Source: Paramicrobacterium sp051513965
GTDB taxonomy: Bacteria; Actinomycetota; Actinomycetes; Actinomycetales; Microbacteriaceae
Reading direction: 5' to 3'
DNA length: 64,000 nt
Assembly (NCBI RefSeq): GCF_051513965.1
Contig: NZ_CP195847.1
Location: forward strand, 1,550,001 to 1,614,000
A model generated the notes under the pieces. It made no database searches. It was not told the DNA's origin and was given only the letters and a program-made list of their open reading frames with translations. Shown piece by piece: positions 43,812 to 51,445 of the stretch (positions are counted from its first letter, which is position 1; each line of letters opens with the position of its first letter). The position numbers were made by a program, and so were the translations under genes.

Positions 43812-44507
43812 TCATTCGTCTGTATGTTCGATAAGACCAGAAGCCACTGACATCGAAGAGACGGTGAACTGCACGCGACGACGTGGACGCCCCGGCATCT
43901 CGGAGACCGCGGTGACTCGACAGGAGGAAAGTACTCCATGCCCTTGCTCGAGCCCATACCACTCCCGCTCGGCGACGAAGAGGCGTGCCACAGCCGCCGG
44001 CCACTCTCCCAGCACAAGGAGAACGCTTCCGGCACGCCGCAGACGCGCCTCAAGCCTCTCAACCTCACCCCCGCTGGGATGCTCACCAGCCAGAACCACG
44101 ACCGCCATCACCTCTGCGAGAGTCGCCGCAACGCGAACCCCCTGATCACCGGGATGGGGGATCACCGCCAGCCGTTCGACATCGATTCCCGCTGCTGCGA
44201 CAGCCTCAGCAGATAGGTCAGGAAGCCCGATCACTGCAGTCCAGTCGCCCCTCTGAGATGCGGCTGAGAGCAGCATCATCGCAAGCAGAGGCGATGCAAG
44301 AGCGTATGCACCTCCAGGCTGCAAGCCCTGCCCAGGAAACAGCGAGGAGAGCTCTGAGCGCACCGGCACGACAGGCGCTTCCGCCCCCGTGCCCAGCGTG
44401 CGCCGCTGCATGCTGCTGATACGCTCGCTCAGTTCGGCGAGGATGTCAGCACGGCTCGCCGCGGGCGCCCCAGCGGCATCCCAGGCATGAGCTGCTCCAG
44501 ATTTCAT
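43812..44507 (-). CDS. imuA: ImuA-like RecA-fold mutasome protein (ImuA/ImuA')
   Basis: A 231-residue protein in the position of imuA in the imuA-imuB-dnaE2 cassette. It has weak RecA-like features: LFPGQGLQPGGAYALASPLLAMMLLSAASQRGDWTAVIGLPDLSAEAVAAAGIDVERLAVIPHPGDQG. No canonical Walker A GxxxxGKT is present, as in the divergent actinobacterial ImuA' group. ImuA' binds ImuB and is needed for induced mutagenesis. The start is ATG 44507: ATG 44525 lies inside the SOS box and would waste six codons. The stop is 16 bases before imuB. Confidence 0.9.
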   Translation of the reverse strand: MKSGAAHAWDAAGAPAASRADILAELSERISSMQRRTLGTGAEAPVVPVRSELSSLFPGQGLQPGGAYALASPLLAMMLLSAASQRGDWTAVIGLPDLSAEAVAAAGIDVERLAVIPHPGDQGVRVAATLAEVMAVVVLAGEHPSGGEVERLEARLRRAGSVLLVLGEWPAAVARLFVAEREWYGLEQGHGVLSSCRVTAVSEMPGRPRRRVQFTVSSMSVASGLIEHTDE

Positions 44508-44513
44508 ACTGCA

Positions 44514-44519
44514 ATGATC
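44514..44519 (-). promoter_or_regulatory. -10 element of the imuA promoter
   Basis: GATCAT on the minus strand 6 bases before the ATG at 44507 (NANNNT form). It overlaps the edge of the LexA box, so bound LexA would block it. The weak hexamer makes this tentative. Confidence 0.35.
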
Positions 44520-44533
44520 GAACATCTATTCGA
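44518..44533. promoter_or_regulatory. LexA (SOS) box upstream of imuA
   Basis: TCGAACATCTATTCGA matches the actinobacterial LexA consensus TCGAAC-N4-GTTCGA at 11 of 12 specified bases (A for G in the right half). It lies 11 bases upstream of the imuA start, on the imuA/SRAP divergent intergenic region, and 48 bases from the SRAP -10. Confidence 0.8.
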
Positions 44534-44580
44534 TGCAGTCAATCCAGCCAGAAGACGTTCCGTCTGTCAGACACTCGCGC

Positions 44581-44586
44581 TACCCT
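44581..44586 (+). promoter_or_regulatory. -10 element of a leaderless promoter (SRAP gene)
   Basis: TACCCT, 6 bases before ATG 44593. There is no Shine-Dalgarno between them. Confidence 0.55.
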
Positions 44587-44592
44587 ATGGGC

Positions 44593-45300
44593 ATGTGCGG
44601 ACGTTTTGCCATGGATCAGACTGTCGACGAGCTCATCACCGAGTTCGTCATCATCACGGGCAAACAACCTGAAGACTGGACCCCCGACTGGCGCGTCGGT
44701 TACAACATAAAACCGACCGAGCGTGTGGCCACGGTCTTTGAATCCTCACGAGAAGGTGACGAACCCGTCCGACGGCTGCAGGGAGCCCGCTGGTCGCTCG
44801 TCCCCCACTGGGCAACGGAGATGAAGCTCAAGTATCCGACGTTCAACGCTCGGAGCGAGACAGCGGCGACGAAGCCGACCTTCGCAAACAGCGTCGCCGC
44901 CAAGCGGGCGATCATTCCCGCGCGAGGCTACTACGAGTGGAAGACCGTCGGCAGGTCCAAGACGCCGTTCTTCATCAGCCCTGACGACGAGCGCCTCGAT
45001 TTCGCGGGACTCTACACATGGTGGCGCGCCTCTCCCGATGAGGACTGGATACTCACCGCCACCATACTGACACGGCAGGCAGACGGGCCTCTCGCCGATA
45101 TCCATGAGCGCACCCCCGTCGTCGTCCCCGAATCGATGCGTGACATCTGGCTTGATGCCACCGTCTCCGGTGATCAGAAGCTTGTGGATGCCGTCGTGGC
45201 CTCGTCACGCGAAGTAGAACTGACCGCTCGAGAAGTCGCCCCTCTGTCGCGCGATGCCGACGGCCCCGATCTCATCGAACCTGTTCAGCCGCTCTTCTGA
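44593..45300 (+). CDS. SRAP domain protein (YedK/HMCES family)
   Basis: A 235-residue SOS-response-associated peptidase-fold protein. After Met removal, Cys2 (MCGRFAMD) is the residue that forms a stable thiazolidine crosslink with abasic sites in single-stranded DNA. Other catalytic residues are visible: Asn in FNARSETAATKP, Glu in ARGYYEWK and His in DIHERTPVV. Choosing ATG 44593 is essential because Cys must be residue 2; in-frame codons upstream are leader. The gene is divergent from the imuA-imuB-dnaE2 operon and abuts ku, so it belongs to a DNA damage region. Confidence 0.96.
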   Translation: MCGRFAMDQTVDELITEFVIITGKQPEDWTPDWRVGYNIKPTERVATVFESSREGDEPVRRLQGARWSLVPHWATEMKLKYPTFNARSETAATKPTFANSVAAKRAIIPARGYYEWKTVGRSKTPFFISPDDERLDFAGLYTWWRASPDEDWILTATILTRQADGPLADIHERTPVVVPESMRDIWLDATVSGDQKLVDAVVASSREVELTAREVAPLSRDADGPDLIEPVQPLF

Positions 45301-45301
45301 T

Positions 45302-46249
45302 TCACGCGCTCTTGCGCTTAGCGCCCTTCTTGGCACGGGAGCTCGATGCGCCGGCCTTCGCGCCCGAGGTGCTCTTCTTCGTATTCGACGCTGACTTCGA
45401 CTTCGATTTCGCCCCCGCCTTCGCCGATCCGCTCGAACGCGAAGCGCTCTTTCCTCCCCGCTTCGTCGCGCGCGACTTCTTCACACTCTGCTTCAGCGCT
45501 TCCATGAGATCGATGACCTCGGCACCTTCGACATCCGCGACCTCCCCGAAGGTGGCATCGGTATCGAGCGACTCACCCTGCTCGCTCTTCGCTTCGATGA
45601 GCTTTTCGAGTTCCTCTTCGTATTCGTCGTGGAACTCGCCCGGCGAGAAGTCCGATGCATAGGTCTTCACGAGGGATGCCGCAAGATCGCGTTCCTTCGC
45701 AGAGACGCGCACACTCTCGTCAAGCGATGGGAAGGACGGCTGCCGCACCTCATCGGGCCACCGTAGGGTCTGCACCATCAGGACTTCTCCATAGACCCGC
45801 AGCGCAGCCAGGCGCGTCCGCTGACGCAGGGCGAACTGGACGATCGCCGTGCGCTCGGTCTTCTCCAGCGTGCGCTTGAGAAGCACATACGCCTTCGGGG
45901 ATTTCCCAGTCGGTTCCAGAAAATAGCTCTTGTCATAGAGAATCGGATCGATCTGACTGCTCGGCACGAACTCGACGACAGTGATCTCGCGGCTGCGCTC
46001 CTGCGGCAGCGAGGCCAGTTCATCCTTCGTGAGCACGATCGTCTCGTCACCTTCGACATAAGCCTTCTCGATGTTTTTGTACGGCACGATGCGGCCGCAG
46101 ACATCACACTTTCGCTCGTAGTGGATGCGCCCACCATCACGGTCGTGCACTTGGTGGAGTGCCACTCCCCGGTCTTCTGTCGCGCTGTATAGCTTCACCG
46201 GCACGTTGACCAGGCCGAAGCTGATTGCGCCTGTCCAGATCGCTCTCAT
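45302..46249 (-). CDS. ku: Ku, non-homologous end-joining protein
   Basis: A 315-residue Ku protein that forms a ring on DNA ends and recruits LigD. The core (residues 1-240) begins MRAIWTGAISFGLVNVPVKLYSATEDRGVALHQVH and includes CDVCGRIVPYKNIEKAYV, DPILYDKSYFLEP and a SGFSPGEFHDEYEEELEKLIEAK region. It ends in a lysine/serine/alanine-rich basic tail of about 60 residues, longer than the minimal core, as in many actinobacterial Ku proteins; such tails can increase DNA binding. It is convergent with the SRAP gene (one-base gap) and divergent from ligD. Confidence 0.97.
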   Translation of the reverse strand: MRAIWTGAISFGLVNVPVKLYSATEDRGVALHQVHDRDGGRIHYERKCDVCGRIVPYKNIEKAYVEGDETIVLTKDELASLPQERSREITVVEFVPSSQIDPILYDKSYFLEPTGKSPKAYVLLKRTLEKTERTAIVQFALRQRTRLAALRVYGEVLMVQTLRWPDEVRQPSFPSLDESVRVSAKERDLAASLVKTYASDFSPGEFHDEYEEELEKLIEAKSEQGESLDTDATFGEVADVEGAEVIDLMEALKQSVKKSRATKRGGKSASRSSGSAKAGAKSKSKSASNTKKSTSGAKAGASSSRAKKGAKRKSA

Positions 46250-46317
46250 GGCTATAGCACACCCCCTTCTCTGTCAACAGGCTAGCCATTGCGCCCAGCT
46301 GGATCCACCATGTACAT

Positions 46318-47868
46318 ATGGCTCGTTCAGAGAAGACGACAGTGTCGATCGACGGACATCGACTTCAGCTGTCCAATCTCGACAAGGTCCTGTACCCCGA
46401 GACCGGCACGACGAAGGGCGACGTCCTCGAATACCTCGATGAGATCGCCCCGGTGATGCTGCCGCACTGCCAGAATCGCGCGGTGACGCGTAAGCGTTGG
46501 CCGAACGGAGTCGGCTCCGACGGTTCAGGTCAGATGTTCTTCCAGAAAGACATCGGAGACGGCGCTCCCGAGTGGGTCGAGACGCGAAGCATCCGTCACT
46601 CTGACCACATCAACAATTACCCACTCGCCAACGACAAGGCCACGCTGATGTGGTTCGGACAGCTCGCAGCACTCGAAATCCATGTACCGCAGTGGCAATT
46701 CGGGCGCGGAAATGAGAAGAGGAATCCGGATCGCCTCGTGCTCGATCTCGATCCCGGTGCGGGCGTCTCCTTGAGGGACTGTGCCGCGATCGCTCGAGAA
46801 GCCCGTGACATTCTGCACGACATGGGATTGTCGGTCGTTCCCGTGACGAGCGGGAGCAAAGGCATCCATCTGTATGCATCACTTGACGGATCGCAGACTT
46901 CCGACCAGGTGTCTGCCGTCGCGCACGAGCTTGCGCGGTCTCTCGAAGCGGACTATCCCACGGAGGTCATCAGCTCCATGAAGAAGTCCGCTCGCGAGGG
47001 AAAGGTCTTCATCGACTGGAGCCAGAACAACGCCAACAAGACAACGGTGGCGCCGTACTCGCTGCGTGGTCGCGTTCGACCCACTGTCGCCGCGCCGCGA
47101 ACCTGGGGGGAGCTTGCGTCACCCCACCTCAAGCAGCTCGAGTTCCGTGAGGTCCTGCGACGCGTCCAACGCCGGGGCGACCCGATGAGCGAAATCTCGA
47201 GCTCAGAATCTGACGACGAACCTGAACGAGACCGTCTGCAGATCTACCGCCAGAAGAGATCACGCGAGAAGACTCCCGAACCCATTCCGGATGCCTCATC
47301 GCGACGTGCCGGAGGGGCAGCGCCCACTTTCGTCATTCAGAAGCACGCGGCACGCCGCCTCCACTATGACTTTCGGCTCGAACACGACGGCGTCTTGGTG
47401 AGCTGGGCGCTTCCGAAGGGCGTGCCGACAGACGCAAAGACGAACCACCTCGCCGTCCCCACTGAAGACCACCCGCTCGAGTACGGCAGCTTCGAGGGGA
47501 GCATTCCGAAGGGCGAGTACGGCGCTGGCACGGTAGAGATCTGGGATGCCGGAACGATCGAGGTGGAGAAGTGGCGAGAGGGCGAGGTCATCGCCACGCT
47601 GTACGGCAAACCAGGCGGTGGACTCGGTGGAAGCCGAACATATGCGCTCTTCCGCACGAAAGACGATCCGGATAAGCCGCAGTGGATGATCCACCTGATG
47701 GATCCACATCGAGGGAAGCAGACAAGCCGAAGGTCTTCCCGAAGCGCTCCAGCGCGGCAGACATCGGCACACTCGACAGAGCGACCGGCTGCAAGCACCT
47801 CGTTACGCCCGATGCTCGCGACCCGCGGGCATCCATCCGATATTGCGTCCGATGACGATGAGGCGTGA
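46318..47868 (+). CDS. ligD: LigD, N-terminal part: polymerase and 3'-phosphoesterase domains (ends at in-frame TGA)
   Basis: A 516-residue product of the interrupted ligD gene. The N-terminal primase-polymerase domain (about residues 10-285) has the metal-binding LVLDLDPG near residue 140, TSGSKGIHLY and SVIDWSQN-like FIDWSQNNANKTTVAPYSLRGR. The 3'-phosphoesterase domain (about 335-470) has FVIQKHAARRLHYDFRLEHDGVLVSWALPKG, EDHPLEYGSFEGSIPKGEYGAGTV and MIHLMD. The chain then reaches LRPMLATRG, the first motif of the ligase domain, and stops at TGA 47866. The next codons (AFEMKWDG) are the direct continuation of the ligase domain in the same frame. CACCAT lies 6 bases before the ATG. Confidence 0.93.
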   Translation: MARSEKTTVSIDGHRLQLSNLDKVLYPETGTTKGDVLEYLDEIAPVMLPHCQNRAVTRKRWPNGVGSDGSGQMFFQKDIGDGAPEWVETRSIRHSDHINNYPLANDKATLMWFGQLAALEIHVPQWQFGRGNEKRNPDRLVLDLDPGAGVSLRDCAAIAREARDILHDMGLSVVPVTSGSKGIHLYASLDGSQTSDQVSAVAHELARSLEADYPTEVISSMKKSAREGKVFIDWSQNNANKTTVAPYSLRGRVRPTVAAPRTWGELASPHLKQLEFREVLRRVQRRGDPMSEISSSESDDEPERDRLQIYRQKRSREKTPEPIPDASSRRAGGAAPTFVIQKHAARRLHYDFRLEHDGVLVSWALPKGVPTDAKTNHLAVPTEDHPLEYGSFEGSIPKGEYGAGTVEIWDAGTIEVEKWREGEVIATLYGKPGGGLGGSRTYALFRTKDDPDKPQWMIHLMDPHRGKQTSRRSSRSAPARQTSAHSTERPAASTSLRPMLATRGHPSDIASDDDEA

Positions 47869-47877
47869 GCTTTCGAG

Positions 47878-48765
47878 ATGAAATGGGATGGGATGCGCGC
47901 GCTCATCTCGATCGCGGGTGAGAACGTGTCTGTGTGGACACGTTCCGGCCGTGATGTCACCGTCTCCTATCCCGAACTTATCGGGGTGAGTGACGAGGTC
48001 GACGCCGAGACATGCGTACTCGACTGCGAACTGGTCGTTATGGATGCCGAGGGGCGCCCAGACTTCGGCCGCATGCAGCACCGGATGAACGTGACCAAAC
48101 CTCGCGACGTCACCCGGGCGCACAGAGAGTTTCCGGTCACAGCGATGCTGTTCGACGTGCTCGACGTGAACGGACAAGCGACAACCTCGCTTCCCTACGA
48201 CCAGCGCCGAGATGTGCTTGCCGACATCGTCGCCAACCCGGAGACAGGCATTCTCGTCGTCCCGCCTGCGTTCGACGGCGAGTTCGACGCAGCTGTCACT
48301 CTGAGCAGAGAGCGCGGTCTCGAAGGAGTGATGGCGAAACGCCGAGATAGCCTGTACGTCCCCGGCGATCGCTCACGCGATTGGCTCAAACTGCCGAACG
48401 CGAATTCCGCCGAGGTTGTCGTCATCGGCTGGCGAACCAGCCAGGCTGATCCCTCCGGATTCGCCTCGTTGCTTCTTGCCACCGTGCACACTGGAGACCT
48501 GCGTTACGCCGGCAGAGTCGGCACTGGATTCTCAGCGCGCGATCGCACCGTGATCAGAACTGAGCTGAGCCGAATCGAGCGCAAGACTCCTCCCGTCCCG
48601 GACGTTCCGGCTTCCGAAGCCCGTGACGTTCACTGGGTCACGGCCCGGCGAGTCGCAGAGATCGCGTACCGTGAGTTCACCCCTGACGGCAGATTCCGGC
48701 ACCCGAGCTGGCGTGGTTGGCGTCCCGACAAGAGCGTCAAGGACGTCAACCCTCCAGGGGCCTGA
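47878..48765 (+). pseudogene. ligD: LigD, C-terminal ATP-dependent ligase part, cut off from its N-terminus by a TGA
   Basis: 295 codons in the same frame as the preceding part, with no further stops. It carries the ligase active site Lys as codon 2 (MKWDGMRA), then VLDCELVVMD (motif III/IIIa region), GLEGVMAKRRDSLYVPGDRSRDWLKLPN with motif IV/V residues, and an OB-fold end. If translated from ATG 47878 the fragment lacks about 25 residues of the nucleotidyltransferase domain before the Lys (the LRPMLA segment lies in the first part). There is no good ribosome binding site before this ATG, so only reinitiation after the TGA nine bases upstream would produce it. Trp replaced by TGA at 47866-47868 is the simplest explanation. 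Confidence 0.85.
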
Positions 48766-48772
48766 GTTCCGA

Positions 48773-48973
48773 TCAGATCTCGTCCTTATCCTGCATGTCC
48801 ACACTTCGTGCACGCTGCTCGGGAGACGAGGAAATGTCTTCACTGTATTCATCCAGTGCGTCGGCGGGGTCATTTACCGTCGTCTCCTGTACCGGCAGGT
48901 CGTTCTCACGTAGATGCTCGGCCTCTTCTTCGGCACTCCAATCACGACGATCGTCATTCCTCGTGCTGTCCAC
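48773..48973 (-). CDS. Small acidic hypothetical protein (66 aa)
   Basis: A 66-residue highly acidic protein (start VDSTRNDDRRDWSAEEEAEHLREND). It has no cysteine, membrane helix or signal peptide. GTG 48973 is preceded by GAGGAGG at five bases, so the shorter form is preferred over an in-frame extension to 49072. The gene sits between ligD and the E2 terminators and I do not recognise it. Confidence 0.65.
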   Translation of the reverse strand: MDSTRNDDRRDWSAEEEAEHLRENDLPVQETTVNDPADALDEYSEDISSSPEQRARSVDMQDKDEI

Positions 48974-48998
48974 TGTGCCTCCTCTGTCGAATAGCGAA

Positions 48999-49031
48999 GG
49001 CCGGCACCACCGCCTGGGCGGGATGCCGGCC
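48999..49031 (-). terminator. Terminator downstream of the E2 gene (second hairpin)
   Basis: GGCCGGCA and TGCCGGCC flank an inner CCGCC-TG-GGCGG hairpin, giving a long interrupted stem, about 60 bases after the E2 stop on the minus strand. Confidence 0.7.
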
Positions 49032-49057
49032 TGTGTCGCTTCGACGTTACGAGCCAC

Positions 49058-49077
49058 GCCCCGAACTGTCACGGGGC
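49058..49077 (-). terminator. Hairpin immediately after the E2 gene
   Basis: GCCCCG and CGGGGC with an 8-base loop, 14 bases after the E2 stop on the minus strand. Together with the hairpin at 48999-49031 it forms a tandem terminator. Confidence 0.5.
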
Positions 49078-49090
49078 TTGACGAGAGCGG

Positions 49091-50443
49091 TTAGGCGATG
49101 ATCGTCCACGGGTTCTCGATCAGGCGCGTCAGCGTCTGCAGGAATTGCGCTGCGAGAGCACCGTCGATGATCCGGTGGTCACTCGACAGCGTGTATCGCA
49201 TACGATGGCGCGCGACGATCTCACCATCGACGACCACAGCTTCCTGCTTCGTCCCACCGACCGCGAGGATGGCGCCCTCCGGTGGGTTGATGATCGCGGT
49301 GAACTCCTCCACTCCGAACATCCCGAGGTTGCTGATCGTGAAGGTTCCGCCAGACATCTGAGCCGGGCTGAGCTTCTTCTCGTTCGCGAGCTTGGCGAGT
49401 TTCTTCGTCTCCACGCCGAGCTGTGTCACGGTCTTCGTGTCTGCGTCATCGATGACCGGCACCATCAGTCCGCTGTCACTTGCGACTGCGACCCCCACGT
49501 TCACTCGGGAGTGGCGCAGAATGTGGTCTGCGTCATCACCCACGTAGGAGGCATTGACCTCCGGATGCTCGCGAAGCGCAAGCGCCGCCGCACGCACGAT
49601 CAGATCGTTCACGCTGACCTTCGGCCGACCGGCCGCGACGAGCTGCTCGTTGAGTGACGCACGGAGCTTCACGAGCTCTTCGGCGTCTGCGACAGCAGTC
49701 ACGTAGAAGTGAGGCACCTCACGCGCGCTTTCTCCCAGACGACGAGCGATCACACGACGAATGCTGCTGATCGGCTCCTTCTCAGACCCACGGCGGTCGT
49801 CGTCCGCGGATGTGGCAGGTGTCTGCTGAGAAGCGGACGCCTTCTCCGACTTTGGCTGCTCAGCCTTCGGCTCAGTCGCTGGTGCCTGGTTCAGCAGTGG
49901 ATCAATGTCCGCACGGATGATGCGTCCACCAGGACCACTGCCCTGAACGGAACTCAGGTCCAGGTTGTAGTCACGCGCGAGCTTTCGCACGAGCGGCGAG
50001 GCAAACTGGCGCTCGCCGGCGGCTGCCGGAGCCGCCGCAGGTTCTGCGCTCTTCTCGCCGGAGTCCGTCGGTGCCTCAGCATCCGCTGATTCATCGGTCT
50101 TGGCCTTCGGAGCCTCAGCGGCCCCCGACTCAGCAGACGCCTCGTCCTTTGTGTCCGCGTTCTGAGCAGCAGCGCCCGAATCGGAACCGCTCCCCGAGTC
50201 TCCCGAGCCGTCGTCGAGCTTCGCGATCGGCGTTCCGATTGCGACGAGTTCGCCCTCCTCGACCAGGATCTCAGCGAGAGTCCCCGATTCGTACGCTTCG
50301 TACTCCATCGTGGCCTTGTCGGTCTCGATCTCTACGAGGACGTCGCCCTCTTCGACCTTGTCGCCGGCCTTCTTGTGCCAGGTTGCAATTGCGCCCTCCT
50401 CCATCGTGTCGGAGAGTCGCGGCATTGTGATTTCGATCATCAT
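49091..50443 (-). CDS. pdhC: 2-oxoacid dehydrogenase E2 (dihydrolipoamide acyltransferase)
   Basis: A 450-residue E2. One lipoyl domain (residues about 1-78) with the lipoylated Lys in EIETDKATMEYEAYESG. Then a long Ala/Glu/Pro-rich flexible linker, a peripheral-subunit-binding domain (FASPLVRKLARDYNLDLSSVQGSGPGGRIIRADI), and the catalytic core ending in SSDHRIIDGA with the active-site His and Asp. It transfers acyl groups from lipoamide to CoA. The start is one of two adjacent ATGs. Its order after E1-beta and the short 6-base gap show one operon. Whether pyruvate or a branched-chain 2-oxoacid is the substrate cannot be decided from sequence alone. Confidence 0.92.
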   Translation of the reverse strand: MMIEITMPRLSDTMEEGAIATWHKKAGDKVEEGDVLVEIETDKATMEYEAYESGTLAEILVEEGELVAIGTPIAKLDDGSGDSGSGSDSGAAAQNADTKDEASAESGAAEAPKAKTDESADAEAPTDSGEKSAEPAAAPAAAGERQFASPLVRKLARDYNLDLSSVQGSGPGGRIIRADIDPLLNQAPATEPKAEQPKSEKASASQQTPATSADDDRRGSEKEPISSIRRVIARRLGESAREVPHFYVTAVADAEELVKLRASLNEQLVAAGRPKVSVNDLIVRAAALALREHPEVNASYVGDDADHILRHSRVNVGVAVASDSGLMVPVIDDADTKTVTQLGVETKKLAKLANEKKLSPAQMSGGTFTISNLGMFGVEEFTAIINPPEGAILAVGGTKQEAVVVDGEIVARHRMRYTLSSDHRIIDGALAAQFLQTLTRLIENPWTIIA

Positions 50444-50449
50444 TCCGTC

Positions 50450-51445
50450 TTACCTGCGGTGTCCGACCGCGTCGAGGGTCTGACGGATGGCGTTCTTCAC
50501 GTCATCCGCTGACGGCAGAGCAGCCGTCTCCAGTGGCTTCGCGTAGGGCATCGGCACTTCGGCCATTGCCACACGACGAACGGGAGCGTCGAGGTAGTCA
50601 AATGCACCGTCCGAGATGGACGCCGCGACCTCAGCTCCGATTCCGTACGTCAGCCAGTCATCCTCAAGGATGACAGCTGCGTGGGTCTTCTTCACTGACT
50701 CGATGAAGGTCTCGCGATCGAGCGGGCGAAGGCTGCGCAGGTCGACCACCTCGATGTCGAGCCCCTCGCTCTCAGCGAGTTCCTCCGCGACTTCCTGCGC
50801 GACATGAGCCATACGCGAGTAACCGATGAGGGTGAGGTCTTTGCCCTCTCGCGTGATCTTCGCCTTGCCGATCTCGGCCGGCTCGTCGCCCTCTGGCACC
50901 TCGCCCTTGGTGTTGTACAGTCCGAGGTTCTCGAGGAAGAGCACCGGGTCATCGTCTCGGATCGCCGCGAGAAGCAGAGCCTTCGCGTCCGCCGGGTTGC
51001 TCGGTGCGACCACCTTCATCCCTGGTACGAACGAGTAATACAGCTCGATGTTCTGCGAGTGCGTCGCGCCGAGCTGCTGGCCACCGCCGCCTGGCGTTCT
51101 GATGACCATTGGCACCTTGGCCTGGCCGCCGAACATGCCGTAGATCTTCGCCGCGTGGTTCACGATCTGGTCGAGAGCCAAGAGCGAGAAGTTGATCGTC
51201 ATAATCTCGACGACCGGACGCAGTCCCACCATCGCGGCGCCGATCGCCGCTCCAGTGAATCCTTCTTCGGCAATGGGGGTGTCGCGTACTCGCTTCGGAC
51301 CGAACTCCTCGAGCATCCCGGCCGTAATCTTGTACGACCCCTCGAAGACTCCGATCTCCTCTCCCATAAGGAAGACGTTCTCGTCGCGGAGCATCTCAGC
51401 GCGCAGGGTGTCGTGCAGAGCCTGGCGATACGTCATGAGAGTCAT
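50450..51445 (-). CDS. pdhB: 2-oxoacid dehydrogenase E1 component, beta subunit
   Basis: A 331-residue transketolase-like beta subunit. Typical segments: MTYRQALHDTLRAEMLRDENVFLMGEEIGVFEGSYKITAGM, GIAEEGFTGAAIGAAMVGLRPVVEIMT, THSQNIELYYSFVPGMKVVAPSNPADAK, and a C-terminal domain with DLRSLRPLDRETFIESVKKTHAAVILEDDWLT. It forms the heterotetramer with E1-alpha and helps bind thiamine diphosphate. It overlaps the E1-alpha stop by 4 bases (ATGA), so translation is coupled. Confidence 0.95.
   Translation of the reverse strand: MTLMTYRQALHDTLRAEMLRDENVFLMGEEIGVFEGSYKITAGMLEEFGPKRVRDTPIAEEGFTGAAIGAAMVGLRPVVEIMTINFSLLALDQIVNHAAKIYGMFGGQAKVPMVIRTPGGGGQQLGATHSQNIELYYSFVPGMKVVAPSNPADAKALLLAAIRDDDPVLFLENLGLYNTKGEVPEGDEPAEIGKAKITREGKDLTLIGYSRMAHVAQEVAEELAESEGLDIEVVDLRSLRPLDRETFIESVKKTHAAVILEDDWLTYGIGAEVAASISDGAFDYLDAPVRRVAMAEVPMPYAKPLETAALPSADDVKNAIRQTLDAVGHRR

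Noticed and set aside
44508..44525. ATG 44525 as the imuA start
   Set aside because: It lies inside the LexA box; ATG 44507 gives a sensible N-terminus downstream of the operator.
46250..46317. Strong -10 for ku in TGCTATAG
   Set aside because: The TATAGC hexamer sits too close to the start codon, and the hexamer 6 bases upstream (TGTGCT) lacks the A at position 2.
47866..47868. General TGA-as-Trp recoding to explain the ligD stop
   Set aside because: TGA ends many other genes here normally (for example the SRAP and ku genes), so global reassignment is not tenable.
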